From assembly GCA_005883905.1 (NCBI GenBank), contig VAYD01000177.1:2619-9794 (forward strand): 7,176 nt of DNA, read 5' to 3'. The stretch comes from Actinomycetota bacterium (lineage in GTDB: Bacteria; Actinomycetota; Thermoleophilia; Solirubrobacterales; Solirubrobacteraceae). The notes beneath the pieces are model-generated. The model was not told the origin of the DNA, did not search any database, and saw only the letters and a program-made list of their open reading frames with translations. Of this stretch, positions 5,675-7,176 are shown piece after piece (position 1 is the stretch's first letter; every line of letters begins with the position of its first letter). Both the position numbers and the translations under genes were made by a program.

Positions 5675-6327
5675 TGACCCCGATCCCCGCGGTCGTCACC
5701 GTCGACATCTCCGACGACGTCGAGACCGCGTTGCGGCGCTGCATCTCGTCCGGTCACACCCGGCTGGTGGTCACCGAGGACCACAACCAGGACCGCGTCC
5801 GCGGGGTCGCCCACGCGAACTCGCTTGCGCGCCTGCTGATGGCCGAGGGCCCGCAGGCCACGATCGAGTCGATCGTCACCGAGGCGCCGATCGTCCCCGA
5901 AACGAAGCCATTGGACGACCTGCTGGCCGACCTGCAGCGCCAGCGGACCTCGCTGGCCGTCGTCATCGACGAGTACGGTCGCGTCGCCGGGATCGTGACC
6001 GTCGAGGACATCATCGAGGAGGTCGTCGGCGAGATCGACGACGAGACCGACCCGGCCGCCGGCGAGGTTCGCCGCCTGGCCAACGGCGACTGGTTCGTCC
6101 GCGGCCACGTGGCCGTGACCGACCTCGAGGACTACGGGCTGCACCTCCCGGTCGACACCGACGCCTACAACTCGGTCGGCGGGTTCGTGTTCGCCTCCCT
6201 CGGCCGGCTACCCAAGCGCGGCGACACGGTCAGCGCCAACGGCTACTCGATCCGCGTCGAATCGGTGCGCGAGAACCGCATCGAGGCGGTCCGGATCCGC
6301 GAGCGCAGGGCGCCGTCGAGCCCGTAG
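5509..6327 (+). CDS. TlyC/CorC-like protein, C-terminal CBS pair and CorC_HlyC part after the frameshift
   Basis: The open frame begins at GTG 5509, but the first 12 residues are out-of-frame reading of the upstream part. Genuine sequence starts at about VSRTPEELKAII (from 5545). CBS1 spans roughly residues 55-110 (QVMTPIPAVVTVDISDD...RGVAHANSLARLL). CBS2 spans about 117-175 and carries LAVVIDEYGRVAGIVTVED, the strongest family signature, followed by EVVGEIDDETD. The CorC_HlyC domain spans about 185-265 (NGDWFVRGHVAVTDLEDYGL, YNSVGGFVFASLGRLPKRGD). CBS pairs in this family bind adenine nucleotides and gate the membrane domain. No independent RBS was seen, so this part was probably not meant to be translated on its own. 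Confidence 0.7.
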   Translation: MDPAAARRRPRGVSRTPEELKAIIAESYTGGHLDPGEAGMLAGVFHLHEQEARQVMTPIPAVVTVDISDDVETALRRCISSGHTRLVVTEDHNQDRVRGVAHANSLARLLMAEGPQATIESIVTEAPIVPETKPLDDLLADLQRQRTSLAVVIDEYGRVAGIVTVEDIIEEVVGEIDDETDPAAGEVRRLANGDWFVRGHVAVTDLEDYGLHLPVDTDAYNSVGGFVFASLGRLPKRGDTVSANGYSIRVESVRENRIEAVRIRERRAPSSP

Positions 6328-6344
6328 GAAAGTATGTGCGCAAG

Positions 6345-6416
6345 ATGAAGCGCAAGTTTTCGCGCGGGCCTGCGTTGGAGCCTTCACTGGCGGCCGCGTG
6401 GGACCGGCTCCAGTGA
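6345..6416 (+). CDS. Possible tiny ORF, 23 residues (unrecognised)
   Basis: ATG 6345 to TGA 6416 reads MKRKFSRGPALE, then PSLAAAWDRLQ: a basic N-terminus and an amphipathic-looking end. It is preceded by a 4-codon ORF (ATG 6334, MCAR) whose TGA overlaps this ATG as ATGA. AGGA at 6326-6329 stands 4 nt before the mini-ORF. I do not recognise the peptide. Chance ORFs of this size are common, so it is listed only because the gap is otherwise empty and the ATGA link is suggestive. Confidence 0.12.
   Translation: MKRKFSRGPALEPSLAAAWDRLQ
6376..6415 (+). repeat. Foldback with two competing pairings downstream of the TlyC-like gene
   Basis: TGGAGCC (6376-6382) can pair with GGCTCCA (6406-6412). Alternatively CACTGG (6385-6390) can pair with CCAGTG (6410-6415). 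The two pairings share bases 6410-6412 and exclude each other. No U-rich tail follows, so this is not a standard intrinsic terminator. At this GC content chance pairing is plausible. Confidence 0.25.
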
Positions 6417-6424
6417 CATACGAA

Positions 6425-6446
6425 GGTGGATCGGGGTGGGTCCACC
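6425..6446 (+). repeat. Short hairpin, 6-bp stem
   Basis: GGTGGA (6425-6430) pairs with TCCACC (6441-6446) around a G-rich 10-nt loop. It lies 13 nt before the strong hairpin and may form part of the same 3' structure. Alone it is weak. Confidence 0.25.
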
Positions 6447-6459
6447 AGCATGCAGAACG

Positions 6460-6490
6460 ACGAGCGGCCCGTTGATCACGGGCCGCTCGT
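6460..6490. terminator. Strong GC-rich hairpin, probable transcription terminator
   Basis: ACGAGCGGCCCG (6460-6471) is perfectly complementary to CGGGCCGCTCGT (6479-6490), a 12-bp stem. T6472-A6478 extends it to 13 bp around a 5-nt loop. The plus-strand tail is TGCTTCTGG, with few U residues, as is common for terminators in high-GC actinobacteria. It stands about 130 bp after the TlyC-like gene and about 75-85 bp before the hydrolase start, so it most likely ends the PCD/nitrilase/TlyC transcript. The minus-strand tail begins GTTCTGC and is no better. Confidence 0.7.
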
Positions 6491-6544
6491 TGCTTCTGGG
6501 AGGAGGTGCACTTTGCGAGTACGTTCGCAGGGAGAATTGTCCGC

Positions 6545-6573
6545 ATGTTCCTCAATCCGCGCTAAATGTTCCT
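6545..6573 (+). repeat. 8-bp direct repeat ATGTTCCT, 21 bp apart, at the hydrolase start
   Basis: ATGTTCCT occurs at 6545-6552 and 6566-6573. The 21-bp offset equals two helical turns and also seven codons. Both copies start with an in-frame ATG: the first opens MFLNPR followed by TAA at 6563-6565, and the second begins MFLMEPL of the hydrolase. AGGGAG (6529-6534) is 10 nt before the first copy. This could be a regulator site, a leader peptide or a local duplication. Confidence 0.35.
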
Positions 6574-6574
6574 T

Positions 6575-7176
6575 ATGGAACCGCTCGTTCTCATTCACGG
6601 CTTTTCTGGCATCCCCGCGATGTGGGATCCCATGCTCCCGGGCCTTCAGGAGCGCTTCGAGGTCCGATCGCTGGGCCTTGCAGGCCACTTCGGCTGCACG
6701 CCTTTCCCCGATGGCGCCGAGATGGGCAGCCGGTCGCTGTTCGACGCGCTCGAGCGCGACCTCGACGAGGCGGGCTTCGAGACCGCGCACATCTGCGGCA
6801 ACTCGCTCGGCGGCTGGGCCGCGCTGGAGCTGGCCAACCGCGGCCGGGCGCGGTCGTGTGTGGCGATCTCTCCCGCGGGCGGATGGGAGCCCGGTTCCAA
6901 GCAGGAGCGGCGGCTCGTGCCGCTGTTCAAGCGCCTGCACGCGACCTCGGTCTGGGCGAACAAGCGCCGCGAGAAGCTGTTCCTGCGCCCGCGGATGCGC
7001 CGGCTCGCGTTCCGCGACGTCGCCGAGCACGCCGAGCGCATGACGCCGCGCCAGGCGGCCGAGATCCTGCAGGGCGCGGCCGAGTGCCCCGTCTACTGGG
7101 ACCTGTTCGAGGCGATCCGCCGCGGCGGGCCGCCCGCGGACTTCGACGGCATCGACTGCCCGACCACGATCGACTG
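6575..7176 (+). CDS. Alpha/beta hydrolase, N-terminal 200 residues (partial)
   Basis: The gene runs off the right edge two bases into codon 201. It begins MEPLVLIHGFSG, where HGF (8-10) is the oxyanion-hole strand-loop typical of alpha/beta hydrolases. The nucleophile elbow is CGNSLGGWAALELA (74-87) with Ser77 as the predicted nucleophile. The stretch from about 100 to 185 is the cap region. It ends at CPTTID, where this family usually has 'CPVTIxWG' before the catalytic acid, so the Asp and His lie outside the window. Substrate class (esterase, C-C hydrolase, lipase-like) cannot be decided. ATG 6575 is chosen because family members start close to the first strand. ATG 6566, directly after an in-frame TAA, would add MFL. 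Neither has a clear Shine-Dalgarno sequence. It follows a strong hairpin, so it probably has its own promoter. Confidence 0.88.
   Translation, partial: MEPLVLIHGFSGIPAMWDPMLPGLQERFEVRSLGLAGHFGCTPFPDGAEMGSRSLFDALERDLDEAGFETAHICGNSLGGWAALELANRGRARSCVAISPAGGWEPGSKQERRLVPLFKRLHATSVWANKRREKLFLRPRMRRLAFRDVAEHAERMTPRQAAEILQGAAECPVYWDLFEAIRRGGPPADFDGIDCPTTID

Larger units (their letters stand above)
5030..6327 (+). pseudogene. TlyC/CorC-type membrane protein (DUF21/CNNM-CBS-CorC_HlyC), frameshifted
   Basis: Two overlapping frames together encode one standard 'hemolysin family'/CorC-like protein of about 432 residues, the normal family length. Frame 1 gives the DUF21 transmembrane domain; frame 2 gives the CBS pair and the C-terminal CorC_HlyC domain. 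Family members sit in the cytoplasmic membrane and are linked to Mg2+/Co2+ or other cation efflux; the haemolysin label is historical. The join falls in the linker just after EWILRRLGVDPE. Adding one base, for example a third G at 5542-5543 or a fifth C at 5536-5539, makes the reading continue into VSRTPEELKAIIAESY, the expected family linker. No stop occurs near the break in either frame because of the GC content. This could be a true mutation or a homopolymer sequencing or assembly error. The start is GTG 5030, 31 bp after the propeller gene, with no strong RBS. Confidence 0.8.
6328..6565. other. Non-coding gap between the TlyC-like gene and the hydrolase
   Basis: The longest gap in the window, 238 bp, and visibly less GC-rich near its right end. 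It holds the foldbacks and the terminator-like hairpin listed separately. It also holds a near-perfect anti-16S sequence, GGGAGGAGGTG (6498-6508), with no convincing gene behind it: TTG 6513 opens only a frame that shadows the hydrolase, and GTG 6506 gives a 19-codon ORF ending at 6565. No tRNA or known riboswitch class was recognised. Confidence 0.5.

Noticed and set aside
6425..6450. CCACCA-like end suggesting a tRNA 3' terminus
   Set aside because: No T-loop GGTTCGA-type sequence, anticodon arm or matching 7-bp acceptor stem was found upstream.
6426..7043. Plus-strand open frame (205 codons) overlapping the hydrolase
   Set aside because: It runs through the terminator-like hairpin and overlaps the hydrolase in another frame, giving Ser/Arg-rich sequence. 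Only its internal TTG 6513 has a good RBS.

Overview
This is a very GC-rich window (about 70% by eye) with dense, tightly packed genes, GTG starts and one likely CTG start. The proteins look like those of a high-GC actinobacterium. A deep-branching group such as Thermoleophilia/Solirubrobacterales would fit, but that placement is an inference from composition and protein style only. No mobile element, CRISPR array, tRNA or rRNA was seen.

Layout. (1) At the left edge, on +, is the last 78 codons of an NAD-dependent epimerase/dehydratase of the extended SDR type. Its 3' end overlaps a convergent gene by 22 bp. (2) On the minus strand is a two-gene operon: a signal-less BtuF-like (cobalamin-binding type) solute-binding-fold protein at 1332-2228, then a family 4 glycosyltransferase at 217-1335. 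The two overlap by 4 bp (CTGA), and the glycosyltransferase appears to start at CTG. (3) Only 20 bp away, diverging on +, is a second operon: a small pterin-4a-carbinolamine dehydratase (2249-2536), translationally coupled through GTGA to an 821-residue exported protein (2533-4998). That protein joins a nitrilase-superfamily fold to a C-terminal Asp-box/sialidase-like beta-propeller. Its nitrilase catalytic Cys position is occupied by Ser. (4) 31 bp later is a TlyC/CorC-type membrane protein gene (DUF21/CNNM, CBS pair, CorC_HlyC; 5030-6327). It is broken by an apparent one-base frameshift near 5536-5543. (5) A 238-bp non-coding stretch (6328-6565) holds a strong hairpin, weaker foldbacks, a possible tiny ORF and an 8-bp direct repeat. 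(6) The right edge carries the first 200 codons of an alpha/beta hydrolase.

How the genes relate. The epimerase and glycosyltransferase are both sugar-metabolism functions, but on opposite strands. The cobalamin-binding-like protein has no permease or ATPase next to it here. The PCD, nitrilase-propeller and TlyC-like genes are codirectional and probably cotranscribed, although no shared pathway is obvious. The most unusual item is the exported nitrilase-like/beta-propeller fusion with Ser in place of the catalytic Cys. The clearest anomaly is the frameshifted TlyC-like gene.
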